From the NCBI GenBank assembly GCA_950295325.1, contig OX485803.1, positions 27,900,001 through 27,964,000 on the forward strand: 64,000 bases of DNA. The letters run 5' to 3'. The position numbers were made by a program, and so were the translations under genes. The DNA is from Polytrichum commune. Its lineage: Eukaryota > Streptophyta > Polytrichopsida > Polytrichales > Polytrichaceae. This document shows, one piece after another, positions 45,713-57,339 of this stretch; within the stretch, counting starts at the first letter, position 1, and each line of letters begins with the position of its first letter. The notes below the pieces were generated by a model. The model saw nothing but the letters and a program-made list of their open reading frames with translations, was not told the DNA's origin and made no database searches.

Positions 45713-47643
45713 CTAAGAGTCAAGGTACTTCAATAAACCAGCCTCCAAAACTCGCTTCACTTCGTTGAAGCTAAAACTAGCTGCATGAATGAACGTGTCT
45801 GAATCTGAGTCCAAACCACACACTACAGTAAACAAATAGTACAAATGCTTACAGTTGGCCCATTGACCCCTTTTTCCAATTGCTTTAGTCGCCATGTCCT
45901 TGAAGTTAGGACAAGTGCATGCTGGCAGCTGCGAAATCGTCAAGTAGTATTGCTGAACCTTTGGGGGCGTGCCGGAATTCAAGGAGACGATGCATCCTAA
46001 GGCAGGGGCTGGAAGCATGCACAGTTTGTGCACTTAGGCTTTCAGTGATAGGGCTGAGGCACAATTATTGGCGTGTTTTGTTGACGGGGCCTTCTTGTTG
46101 CGCCTAATCAACTTCCCTGAACGCCGGGTGGGAAATTCATCCGGATATGCAGGAGTCGTGTAGCTTGCTAAGTCCAAAGGTAACGGGTGGTCTTGAAAAA
46201 TTCTGGAAGGTGTCATCTCCTTCCGCTAGGGCAGTCTAAATCCTGCGTTTTCTAAAGAGAGGATCTCTTTGCAGGTTAAGTTGGTCCCCAACTTAACCAA
46301 CCATACCTCCGGAACGTTCGGGACTGAGACCACCCACCTCCTTTTTGTACCCTTAACGCATCTCTCAATGTCGTCATTGCAGAAAAAGAAGTCTTGAGGG
46401 TCCAATCTCTTCTTCCGATAGTTATCCATGAGGCCTGAGTAGGTAGGTGCAGCGGTGCTCTTCCCGTCTTGTACAATCCGAGCGATGCACTTTTTCTTGG
46501 TGATTGCTTGTAGAGCGAAGCAAGCCTTCGCAGATGTCTTAGGCAACCGTGCGATGTGCCACTGGGCAGGGTTGCATAATGTCTCCTCAATCGCGGTGAC
46601 GTGGTGCCGATCCACCCGCTGCGGAGCGTCGTGTGTTGGAAATTGTGGTTGGTCTTCATCTGCAGTTGTGGGAGAATCTGGAGTTGTCACAGGAGGTGGA
46701 GAATCGTTCAGTCGGGCAGATCTGGTTTGGACGCGTGGTCGGGATATACTGATCTTGTCTGGCCTGTGAGATTCACGTTCGTCACCGAAAGCAGTATCCG
46801 GTTTACGCTTCAGAGAAGCAAATACCTCTTCCCCTTCGAGGTGGGGAGTCCTCGTGCACCACTCGTCACCGCCAGGCATCTTCAAGATGGCCTCATGCAG
46901 CGGTTTCGAGATTCCTGTTTTTACGGCAGACCTCTGAGCACGCCTCAACTTCAATTCCTCCTTCGACGGTCCAGTTCCAAGGTTCTCTCCCTTTAGGAAT
47001 TGGGAATATGCTGAGCACTGCATGAAAGCACGCAGGAAGTCATCGATTGTTGCCACATAAAGGTCGCTGCCCCGATCGCCAGATTGCTGCTTCCACTTGT
47101 TGTGGATAGATTCAGCAAGGTTACAGGATGGCATTTCCGCTAGTTCAGCTTCACTTAGATCCTGCAATGCCCATACAGTCCGAATTAGAATAATGACGGA
47201 ATCAATGTAGTTGAACCATAAAGTGGGAACTATACAGGAAATATAGAGGGAAGTATATACTTACCAACTCCATAAATCCACCCCATTGGCGGTAACGGAA
47301 ATGCCAGAAGGCCAGCCAGAGCTCAAGTCGAGGTAGACCTTGTTCAGTTGCTGCCCCGGATGACATCCACCATGCCCGAATTGCCAAATACTTTGTCTCG
47401 GCCTCCGCCATCGATTTCGCATTCTTATATTGCTGGCATAGTATTCGATGCTGATGTTGCAGGTCTTGACGGATATCGGCCTTGGTATGTTTCTCCAAGG
47501 ACTGCGTCCAATGGAAAAGACAAGTCCTCTCTCTATCCACCATCTTCTCAGACGCATCTCCACTTCCGTATATGATGCGAACATCATTCCAGTTCGCTTG
47601 GGCACTGTCGGCCATGAAACCTTTAAAATTGACTTTGTCCACT
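45713..47643 (-). pseudogene. MULE-like transposase C-terminal part with SWIM zinc finger
   Basis: Read on the minus strand. An exon from 47643 to 47265 has ADSAQANWNDVRIIYG, RTCLFHWTQSLEKH and WLAFWHFRYRQWGGF. A donor GTTG|GTAAGT and the acceptor TTGCAG before 47161 join it to a long exon with MPSCNLAESIHNKWKQQ. The C-terminal CTCPNF...CKHLYY is a SWIM zinc finger (CxC...CxH), typical of MULE transposases. Two in-frame stops (TAG at 46226-46228, TAA at 46034-46036) break the last exon. The N-terminal part is missing because the right element ends at 47644, inside the coding sequence. Confidence 0.75.
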
Positions 47644-47681
47644 AACACTATATTCGTTAATTGGAGACTTTGGAAAGTCTC
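47644..47681 (-). repeat. Element end motif and subterminal hairpin, copy B
   Basis: AACACTATATTCGTTAA (47644-47660) is followed by GAGACTTTGGAAAGTCTC (47664-47681), a palindrome with one central mismatch. Outside it the MULE-like coding frame (LVDKVNFKG) starts at once, which fixes the border. Confidence 0.75.
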
Positions 47682-48300
47682 AAAATAAATTGGACCCGTA
47701 GTTTCGGATGCGAATATTGTGAACGTAGGGAACATGGGGAACAATGGCAACATAATGTTCGAAAGATCCATATGTGATGAATATATATGTTTCTAAATAT
47801 AGTAATTATTTGGGGGATAATCAAAACTACGCCAACACAATATTCCAATGTCACAAATTCATAATTATTTTGTATTTTTTATTTTGTATTGAACAAAATT
47901 AACGAATCTATAAATAGCCATCTGATTTTATATCTAGGGACTCTTGGATGCGTATCCCAAACATAACATCTTAGCCAATTATGGGTGAATTGAACGGCAC
48001 ATCCCAAACGCAACAATATTAAAATAATTTGACAGTGTGTATAAGAAATTGCAAATTAGCATTTACAATATAATTATATAGTTTGGACTCCACATCCGTA
48101 AACACAAACATATAAAAAACATTTGATAGCGCATGTGAAGTTGGATTCCACATCCGTAAATCAATACAATCATGATATATAATTGTAATCTATAAAATTG
48201 CTATAAAATGTGTCTAATATAGTATTCGACCCCAATGTCATATATTTCATGAAAAACCAAGACACATTTCAAATAATTGTGGTCCAACCCTACGTCAATA

Positions 48301-51300
48301 TCATTCTCCATCTTCATCTTCAGCTTCATTTCCATTCTCGACATCGTTTTCTGCAGCAGCAATACGTGCCAAGTTGTCTTTGGCAAAATCTATATGTTTT
48401 TGGGGGATGGTCATTGTCTCTGATTTGGAACCTTTGCGTGGTTTCCAAGCACAAAGTATGGTATCTGTGTTTATCCATATTGGTTCGTATGCTGAGTCCA
48501 TTGTCCATTTGAAACCTTTTTTGGTGTCCCACCCTAAATATGTGCGGAGCACATTTTGATCTTTGGTGCTAGGACGGCAATATTCCACCTCAATTTGATG
48601 AAAATTTGGGCTAGTTGGAACAAAATTTGGTGATGACAATGCTTTTACCAACCAAATCGGTTTAGGGTGCTCCTCATCTCCAGGACGTACGAGGATCATA
48701 TACCCTTCGTAGCAATCAACAGCCACACGAAATGATGGAGCCGGACGATTACGAGCTGGGCCAACATAATGGTCGTCCGCTGCGAACTCTTCACGGATGT
48801 CCCCATTGTCGAAGAACATGGCCTCAGATTCCACGATTGTCACTCGGCTTTGTGGCCAAAAACCTTGTGTCAAACATGAATGTGTTTCGACATCGGGTGC
48901 TAGCAATGCTGAGCGAATGCGATCCCAGTACGTAATCAATGGTTCGTGGGTATCCCGAACACGCCTTGTGATGTCTTCCTCACACAATTCTTTCCAATAT
49001 TGGATGAATCCGGATATACCTTTGATGATTTCTGGTCCATTCCTCATGGGGTTGGGTTTGCAAGGCTTCGGCTCCCCATCAGGTAGCATACATTTGCCCT
49101 CTTCGTTTTGGCGCCATACGAGTATCCCTTCCTCTGGACCCCAATCCGGGGAAGTGCACAAAACTTTGAATTGCATGGCCGGCAAACCATCATCACGCAT
49201 ATAGAATCGGAATTGTTGAGCCTTGGTATGGCCCACTAAACGGTCACCTCCCTTAAGAATGAATGGTTCGATAAACGCTTTGAAATCGGGCACTTCTTCA
49301 ATCAAATGCGGGATGACTGGCACATTATCCAAATCCATGTATGATTTCATGAGAAGAGGAATCGTCGGAAAATCCTCCTCGTGCAACTTCATACTCCAAC
49401 GTCCAAATGAAGCGTCAATGTCATCATGCGTGCGGCCAACCATCAAAAAAGACACAAACACTTCTTTGAAAATGCCCTTGGCTACGAGCAATGACCAAAA
49501 ACAAAACACGTATCGACATTTGTTGTCTTTGGCACAATTGTCCAGTTGCACATGTAGAGTTGGAGGCAAAGGTTTAGCAAGAACGGTTTGTTCAGGCGGT
49601 TCTTGCAATGACGATAGACATACTTCTTTCCCCTCTAGCACAGCCTCATAAATCGGTGTTGTTCCACATCCAACAAAAAGAGCGCGAGAGGATGATGTTG
49701 GCGGACTCTCAAGATCTCGTAGAAGTTTTGCAAAAGACCCTACGGTATGATTGGCGTCGCCTGGATAGAAATCCAAGCCATAATGTGCATACTTGACGTC
49801 CACATGGCCATGTGCGATCATACCTGAATTAAGACATACAAATGATAAGTACATTCCAATATCATTTATGATAAGGAAATTCAATTTTTCCGCAAGCAGG
49901 CCAAGAAAATGAACAAACACTTACGGATGTACATCCGTAACTCTTAACGATGAGTATGTGGGTTCGCAAAAAAAATGTGAAAACCAACGAACCTGTGACA
50001 GATATTGGGAGCTTGAAATATCCATCTGTAGCCTTTATTTTCTGTGCATAACAAGGGCACGCAGGATTCGCATGGTCCATTTTGTCATGAATGATTGTCA
50101 AAACCTCATTCGGCCTCATTATCGATAATGCGCGATTCTTGTAGTAGTCTTGACGGTGTGCCTCTTGGTTGTTGACATGCTCAATGTATTTCCGTTGATG
50201 TCTATTGTGCGACTCAGTCCCTATGGGATGTGCATCTCGAAGGCCCTTGTATTTCTCACAAGCAGAACACCTGGCAAACTTATCCCCAGGCCTCTTCGTA
50301 ATGTACTCTGCAAATTGTTGATTCTTGATCACACTCAATTTTGACAACGAAATCGGCCCACATCCAGCCTTTTCGCCAACCTCATTAACATCCATAAGTA
50401 TGTTCTTCCATTTTGTCCCTGTAGGCAAAACCATCTGGACAACCTTTTCCCCCGACGGCAGAGTCCGTGTCTTGTGTGGCATCGCATCCACTAATGGCAT
50501 AATGATGGTTGATAGTGTTGCAGCCGCTTGGAGTGTTGCCTCCCTGGGCTTCTTTGTGCCAGAGTTGCCATGGAACCGAGAACGCCGTCCTTGCAGCGAG
50601 TAGTTCCGGAACCTATAAAACTCTGCCTTTGAAACTGCATGTATAATGTACCATGCTGTGCAGCATACCTCTATATTTTCCAAGGTCACAACCTTACGAC
50701 CTTCGGCATCAAAGTGCATGTTGCGATGGACTTCAAGTTTCTTTGCAGATCGCATACGAAAGTCCGCAAGCCACATCTCTTGTCTCAAAGATTTGATTTT
50801 GTCACGGGGAAATAGTTGGCAACACATTTTTGCACAACAATCCTTTGTTGCTACGGACCTAATAGATGTGTCTCCCAATGTTAGATCTCGACGACGTTGC
50901 CTGGGTTCACGGGGCACGTGAACGGAATCATACTTACGCCGACCTTGTCTAGGACGCATTGCGGCGAACAAAGCCTTTTGTATTTCCTCAAAACGACGGG
51001 CATGATTCCACAAGCTGACACCATCGTGAAGAACACTTCGCAACGGCCATCGACGAAGAAAGAATCTCCAACCAGGAGGTACTTCCAATGGATGTAAGGA
51101 GTTCAAAATGCACACCCCAACATCTTCCTCCCCAAGGGGATTTGCATCAATACAGTCCGTAGGATTTGAGTTCCTACAAACACCATTGGCCACGGGGACG
51201 CCGTATCCATTGATTATGACAACATCAAGATCAATCCATTGTTCCTGCGAATAACCCTCACATGGTGGTATGAAATCATCCTCTGCATTGGCGACACCAA

Positions 51301-51397
51301 TTGTAGTTTCCTGTTCCATGACACCTTCAAATTTGCTAGCATAGCTTGACGCCTCCGAAGAGAACTCGAATGCACTATCTCCGACGTTGGAATCCAT
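48301..51397 (-). CDS. DUF7869-type protein, copy B (intact, putative transposase)
   Basis: Exon 1 is 51397-49993, exon 2 is 49823-48301. The donor CAG|GTTCGT and acceptor TTCAG|GTATGA join in frame; the product is about 975 aa. Features in order: acidic/Ser-rich N-terminus; Cys cluster KDCCAKMCCQLFPRDKIKS at about residue 165-185; CSACEKYKG with a His/Arg-rich helix; HDKMDHANPACPC; exon 2 with HVQLDNCAKDNKCRYVFCFW, FLMVGRTHDDIDASFGRW and a C-terminal domain shared with the fragment at 7655. The LDN...DNK and THDDID motifs are the hallmark I know from DUF7869 proteins. Asp residues in KMDH, QLDN and HDDID could form a DDE/D-type triad; this is inference. The intron contains the perfect palindrome at 49921. 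An ATG at 51457 is also possible, but the start at 51397 aligns with copy A. Confidence 0.85.
49921..49940. repeat. Perfect palindrome in the intron of DUF7869-type copy B
   Basis: TTACGGATGTACATCCGTAA is a perfect 20-bp palindrome that shares TTACGGA/TCCGTAA with the right-element family but has GTAC in place of the CGCG core. The only intron of this gene thus carries one, like the introns of the ParB-like gene. Confidence 0.9.
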
Positions 51398-51457
51398 GGC
51401 CACTACAAGTGATCCACATGAAGAGTATGTCAAAATATCCCATTCAATAAATGTCAT

Positions 51458-51990
51458 GGATAGTCCTAACGCTTATTGTCAATGAAACACAATATGAACA
51501 ATAGTGGATTTCATGACCTGGAAACAAAGACACATTGGTATACGAACGCGCATACGTATATCTCCATGTAACAACATTATCAGTGCAAGCACGCGCATAC
51601 AGATGTCTTTGTTTGTTCATACTCGGCGGAAAGGTCCAGACAACAAAAACATGACAGTTTTATGGGCGCGCACCCGTAAATCTCTTCGTGGTCAAAGAGG
51701 TCAATATCATGCGCAAATGTTTTCGCAAACTATACAACATAAGTATACAGACGTGCGTCCGCAAACATCCGAATGTCAAAAGTCAGTGTTGTCCAAGACA
51801 CACAGAGGTTTAGGAAACCAAGATGTCCAGGTGCCAGGTTCCTACTGTGTATTATGAATGTCAAAATATTATACTATGACACATAGGGTGATGTAAGCTT
51901 AGGGTTTAGGGATCTTATACCTCCATTGACCGTACAGTCTCAATGTAATATTCTACATGGCACATAGTGAAAAGTATGGAACCAAAGGTT
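51458..51990. other. Upstream region of DUF7869-type copy B with degenerate palindromes
   Basis: No gene seen. Decayed relatives of the palindrome occur at about 51541 (tacgaacgcgcatacg), 51660 (tatgggcgcgcacccgtaaa) and 51749 (cagacgtgcgtccgcaaac). The promoter of the minus-strand gene should lie here; no clear TATA box was picked. Confidence 0.4.
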
Positions 51991-51993
51991 TGC

Positions 51994-52584
51994 AGGTTTA
52001 CGGACGCGCGTCCGTAAACCTCTCTGTACCTCATTACTAGCACAAATAGGTTTAGGTTACTGGACGTGAGTCAGAAAATTTTCATGACAATACAGTCTCG
52101 TTGGTATACTATACATGGCAAGTGGTCATGATGTCAGCTCAGGTGCAATACCGAACAATGGAACAAAAAGGTGCAAAAGTTTACGGACGCGCGTCCGTAA
52201 ACCTCAATGTACATGAAATAGGTCAAGTATAATTCTCACTGCAATAGATATCCAATCAAGCAAGAGGTTAAAGGTTTACGGACGCGCGTCCGTAAACCTC
52301 AATGTACATGAAATAGCTGAAGTATAATTCTCACAACAATAGATATCCAATCAAGCAAGAGGTTTAAGGTTTACGGAAGCGCGTCCGTAAACCTCAATGT
52401 AAATGAAATAACTCAAGTATAATTCTCACAGAAATACATATCCAATCAAGCAAGAGGTTTAAGGTTTACGGACGCGCGTCCGTAAACCTCAATGTACATG
52501 AAATAGCTCAAGTGCAATTCTCACAGAAATAGATATCCAACCAAGCAAGAGGTTTAAGGTTTACGGACGCACGTCCGTAAACCT
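51994..52584. repeat. Palindrome array, 95-bp tandem units (right-element family)
   Basis: Copies of a 28-bp palindrome with core TTACGGACGCGCGTCCGTAA and outer AGGT/ACCT lie at 51994-52021, 52272-52299, 52367-52394, 52462-52489 and 52557-52584, and a 24-bp version at 52179-52202. The last four full copies step exactly 95 bp, and the DNA between them (caatgtacatgaaatagctc and similar) is repeated too. Two copies have one changed base in the core. The array lies between the two divergent genes. Confidence 0.92.
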
Positions 52585-54379
52585 CCGTGATTTGCGGCGC
52601 CATAATAGGACCATTTCACCAGGAACGATACTTGCCATAAACAAAAATCAATCACTATAAGGATCCAGACAGTGCAATCCACATAAAAATTGGCTCCACT
52701 AATGGGTTTATGGCTTGGAATTTAGTGTTTAGGGTATAAAAGGTCCATTGCAATAGGATCTGTACCTGCACGAAATAAACATCCAGAACACTACAAGGGT
52801 CCAAGCAGCGCAACCCACATCTGAGATGCAAAAAGAGTCCCTTGGTGGAGGGGTGTCCCCTTAAGTACTGATCGTTTCCCTTGGATCCGTTTTCCAACAT
52901 AGGATACTAGCCACCATCTACGTCCTATAAATAAAAACCTAACATTACTACATTCCGTGTGCCAGCCTTACAATGGAATGTGTATTCATAGTGGACAACA
53001 TGCATAGACGATGAGTCCACATAATGACAAAGCAAAAGGCATCTACATATTTATGGTGGACAACAAAGAAAATAGGCTAATAATATATGAGCATTGAACA
53101 TTGTTGAGGGGTGGTTTATAATATTGAAGTACCTAATATTAAGAGGTCATTGTAGAACTAGGAGACAGAAAATTATAGTGTCGTGTGAAACATCAACCAC
53201 AACAACAACAATAGTACATGGAGTATAAAAATACGTGTCATTCAAAATTAAACTAGCATCTATTTTATTGTTTTGCATACGATGTAATGATATTCACTCC
53301 AATATCATGTTATCTCCTCTCATCTAGCATTTAAACTAGTAATTACATTTGCCACCACCCTACCATCCAACCCGTTTAATTTACCCACTTTTACACACCT
53401 ATACATAATTGTATTAATACGTACACAAACTTTGAGCGCCTAGATGCCATGAAAATAGCACATCTATTGTCATAGGCACTATGGGTTGCTTTGAAATCAA
53501 TATTCTCAATTTCCTCTCTTAACCTTAGGGCCCCCTTCAATACATCAACATTTATTTCAAAAAAAATAATACTAGCATTCTTAAATGTACTATACGTGAG
53601 ACAAAAAACAATTTTTAGTACCCCATGTACATTATCTACAGTATTGACTCAAACAATAGCAGTTGTTGTTCTAAGTAACATTATGAGCCCAACAAAGCAT
53701 AATGGAGAGAAGGGGAGGGTAGGGTATCCAAATATTATAAAGGCAAGCAATTTTAAGTTGGTGACAGAAGGGGGATACTCTCATTAGTTCATACGTGGTA
53801 CCCTAAATCCTAAACCCTAAACCCTAAACCCTAAACCCTAAACCCTAAACACTATACCCTATACCCTATACCCTATAACCGCCCACCCCTGAACAAACAC
53901 GACGACATACGGTACGCATGGTTAACTGAATAACTCCCAATACATGTGTAGCCTTAAGTGGAAGTAATTCAAAACTATATGACTACCTTTAAATTTTGTA
54001 AAATAAAACCATAAACATTTCAAATGTGAAGCAAATTTAGGGGTAACCTTACCTTTCATTTTTTTAAATCTTTCTTTGGCTTTAAACCATTTGCTTTAAA
54101 CATATACTTTTGATGAAAGGTTTTGAAGATCGTATATTGGTATTCTATAATCGAGTCCTAAACACAACTCACCACCGAAAGAAAACTCCAAATATAAACA
54201 AGTTTGCAACTACTTATAAGCGATAATACAAGCTGAGGCCTATGTGTGGAAGGATTGGATGGATCCGAAAGGTTGTTTAATGTACAAGAGGGATGTACAT
54301 TCAACACATACCCATGCATTTTGTTTTAATACAAGCTTAGACCTATGTGTGGAGGGATTGAATTAATCCGTAATGTTGT
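52585..54379. other. Spacer of the right element, no gene seen
   Basis: AT-rich non-coding DNA with the telomere-type tract at 53800-53879, listed separately. A weak 98-codon frame at 53491-53787 shows no features and is not called. Confidence 0.3.
53800..53879 (-). repeat. Interstitial telomere-type repeat, (CCCTAAA)n then (CCCTATA)n
   Basis: About seven copies of CCCTAAA are followed by a variant block, ccctataccctata. Relative to the two divergent genes it has the same orientation as the tract at 3013-3048 in the left element. Confidence 0.88.
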
Positions 54380-54592
54380 TTAAGGTATTACAAGCATATG
54401 AATTCTCCCCATATCTCGATGTTTTGGTTTTGTTAATTGCGTTTCACAACTTATTGCGATAATTGAGGGATTCACAAGTATTTCTTGGCAAAGTTTCATG
54501 AGAATTTGTGGCCAATTGGTATATTGCCCCAATTGCATTTGAATCCCACCTTTGAGAAGAAAAAGAATTCTTATACTGAAGTTAATCAACAA
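54380..54592 (-). pseudogene. Decayed hAT transposase C-terminal fragment
   Basis: WPQILMKLCQEILVNPSIIA aligns with WPKIMQLWQEVILIPSSIAI of the fragment at 9747-10295, and the following ER-x-FS region is degraded. It is about 70 codons long. It is similar in kind to the left-hand fragment but shorter and more diverged. Confidence 0.55.
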
Positions 54593-55085
54593 GACATCCT
54601 TTTATTGAATATTATTACTATTCTCGAAATATAGAGTCCCCTCCATAGCTCGGGGGGTGCACTGTACTAAACATGTACGAGTTATACGTGAGTGCACAGG
54701 AGGGGTATTGATTTGGACCTTGCCGTATTGCATATACATATGGTATACATGTTATAATTTATAGTTACGTACATATATGGAAGGCCTTTAAAAAGTATAC
54801 AATAATTGTACTTGTATGGTATTGTTACTATACTATATATCATAAGTGTTCATATTGGATAAGTTTTCATAAGGTTTGGTTTGTTGGGAGAGTTTATAGG
54901 ATGCGGAGGAAGTTTGGCAATCGTTGGGTGGAGTATAGGGATCCATTTGACTTGATGGACCGTCCATCAAACGTGGAGATTGGTTTATGTTGGTATCAAA
55001 AGGGGCTAACAACAAGTGGACATATGATCTTATTGATCATTCCATGGTAGACTTAGAGACAATAATTGCATTTGTATACTTATGT
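54593..55085. other. No gene seen
   Basis: AT-rich non-coding DNA between a hAT remnant and a MITE. The short open frame at 54833-55015 has no features. Confidence 0.3.
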
Positions 55086-55093
55086 TAATGACT

Positions 55094-55406
55094 CTCGGGG
55101 GGGGGGGGCAGTCATTGGTTGGAGTAGCAATATACGTGCAAACAAATGATAGGGTATTTTAAAAACATGGGGGCAAAAAATTATAAATGGACTTAAGAGT
55201 AATATAGGGTATCAAAAATGGCACTGGACATCTTTAAAGTAGTATAGGGTATGGAATAATAGGTAATTTGGAATTATAAGTAATGCAAGCCATTTTTCTA
55301 TTAACCCAAAGTAGAAATTTATATAATGATAGCATGTGAAAAAATAAGAGAATTGAAAGTAATACCCCCCTATATCCTTATTTTTTTAACACACTGCCCC
55401 CCCGAG
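55094..55406. mobile_element. G-tract MITE, intact copy
   Basis: 313 bp. Ends CTCGGGGGGG...CAGT and ACTGCCCCCCCGAG, with an 8-bp target duplication taatgact (55086-55093 and 55407-55414). It is the reverse-orientation twin of the interrupted copy at 11628-14510 and served to reconstruct that one. It is non-coding. The 8-bp duplication points to a hAT-type MITE. Confidence 0.92.
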
Positions 55407-55414
55407 TAATGACT

Positions 55415-56094
55415 AATATATATGAATGGATGTTTTTTTGTGTATACATATTGTCGCTTGTATATTTATTGTTGCAATTGTATGTGTATTACTTCATTTC
55501 ACAAAAAATCACTTGTATATATTAGGGGGTTTTTAGAGTATGCAGTGAACGCACGTGATTCTAGGTTTTAATGAAAGGTGCTCCCCCACTCTCCATAGAG
55601 GCCACACTAGAAATTGTAGTTAGTTTCTCTCATTGTTTGGAGTTCCAAAATGATATTATTATTATTATTGATGTCATTTAATTGTTGACAATGACATAAT
55701 AATTTACTCAACCTCACACCCTAATATAATTTCCTAAAATAATGAATACTTTCTAGAGCTCGTATGAATATTTCACTCATTATCAAAAGTGAAGAGAAGA
55801 GGCAACGAGATGGCTCATTTTATATTTAGAGTGACATTTAGTGTGACTTTTAACTTGCCTTAGCATAAACATAAGATGTTATTATGACATAATATGATAA
55901 TAAAATCACCAAACTAAGTATAAATTAAACCCCTATTTCAATAACAAATATAGACCAGTAGGGTGATGCCACGTAAGGGTATAGGCCGGCGATTGGGTGC
56001 GACGTTTGGGGTAGGGACACGTGGAGGCACGCCATTGTTTTAGGGTTCCAAGTACTCCAGCTCCCTTTCGCAAGAGCCTCTTCGTGCCTTTCCT
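55415..56094. promoter_or_regulatory. Region upstream of the ParB-like gene
   Basis: No coding region. It contains a G-box-like gacacgtggag (about 56018-56028) shortly before the pyrimidine-rich tract. This could be the promoter of the plus-strand gene; no firm TATA box or start site can be given. Confidence 0.3.
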
Positions 56095-56505
56095 TTCCTT
56101 CTCTATCCTCTCTTGCTTCTTTTCCTTCTACTTTGCTCTTGCTTCTCTTGCTTTAGGGTTATAGGGTTTCAAAGTGCACCAGCTCCCTTTTGCCCTCCTC
56201 TTCGCGCTTTTGCTTCCTTCTCTTGCGGCTCTTGTTTCTATTGTTTCTCTTGCTCATCTTCTCTTTCCTCTCTTGTTTCCTTCTCTTGCTTTTGCTTTCC
56301 TTCTCTTGCTTTTGCTTCCTTCTCTTGCTTATCTTCTCTTTCCTCTCTTGTTTCTCTTGCTTATCTTCACTTTCTTCTCTCTCTTCTCTTGCTTCTCTTG
56401 CTTATCTTCTCTTTCCTCTCTTGTTTCTCTTGCTTCTCTTGCTTCTCTTCACTTTCTTCTCTCTCTTCTCTTGCTTCTCTTGCTGATATTGCTTCTCTTT
56501 CCTTA
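56095..56505 (+). repeat. Pyrimidine-rich CTTCTCTTG repeats in the presumed leader
   Basis: Long run built from cttctcttgctt, tctttcctctcttg and similar phrases. Open in all three frames with Leu/Ser/Phe-rich products, but this is a low-complexity artefact. It probably lies in the promoter or 5' leader of the ParB-like gene. Confidence 0.8.
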
Positions 56506-56942
56506 CAATTCAAAACCCATTCTTGCTGGTCAATTGCTGACGCGCGTCAGAGCTAGAGTAAGTTCTCCTTGTTTGCTGCTCATTAGCTTATTAGCTCATT
56601 AGCTCATTAGTAAGTTATGCTTGCTACTTGCTTGCTTGTTGCTCATTAGATCATTAGGATGCTCATTGTTGCTTGCTACTGCTCATTAGGTTATTTTCAG
56701 TTGTTGATTTCAGTTGTTGCAAGGGTAATTAGTGTTTCAGATGTTGCTCATTAGGGTTTCAGTTGTAGCTTCACCATGTAGTTCATTATATTTTTTGCAT
56801 ACAAATCAATAGTTTCCTTTCACTTGTGTTGCATGAATCTGATTTATGAGCAACTTTTTTTGAGTAGTTCTCAATGTTGAATCATGCATGTGCACATTGA
56901 ATTACTAGAGGTTTCTGACCTCAATTTTATTGTTCATTGCAG

Positions 56943-57285
56943 TTGGTATTAGCTGCAGCAGGAGCAGCTAGTTGTGGTTTAGGAGCAAACACTCTAGAAA
57001 GGTAAGTTTTTTAGAACATTGCAATTGCATTTTGTATGATTGCAATTTTGGGTTGTTGTGGTTTAGGGCTTAAGGTTAGCATGAGAGAATGTGAGATTCC
57101 AGTTTCAAGGAATTCTGAATTTGTTTAGTACTTTGTCTATGGCTACATTCTAAGAATCATTTAGTTATGGACATGTCAGTGTTCTGAAAGTGCCTTATGT
57201 TGTCAATCTGCAGTGCAGTGTTTGCTATTGCAGTGAAGTAAGATTGCATTCTTATTTGGAGGGCAAAACCATATTGGACGACAAG
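56943..57285 (+). other. Predicted non-coding leader exons of the ParB-like gene
   Basis: An exon 56943-57001 is bracketed by TTCATTGCAG and AAAG|GTAAGT. Another, about 57214-57285, is bracketed by CAATCTGCAG and ACAAG|GTAAAG. Neither keeps a frame with the ATG at 58165, which itself follows an acceptor, so they would be 5'-UTR exons. This rests on splice consensus only. Confidence 0.35.
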
Positions 57286-57339
57286 GTAAAGTCCCGAAAA
57301 ACACGGAGCATTAATGAAAACATTGGAATACGCAAACAT

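Noticed and set aside
51458-53200. Second terminal inverted repeat of the DUF7869-type element just upstream of copy B
   Set aside because: No match to AACACTATATTCGTTAA or its complement was found there, and the ParB-like gene with the same palindromes continues to the right, so the element end is more likely outside the window.
56113-56602. Three overlapping Leu/Ser/Phe-rich open frames
   Set aside because: Pyrimidine-rich low-complexity DNA is open in all frames; no start context, splice or domain support.
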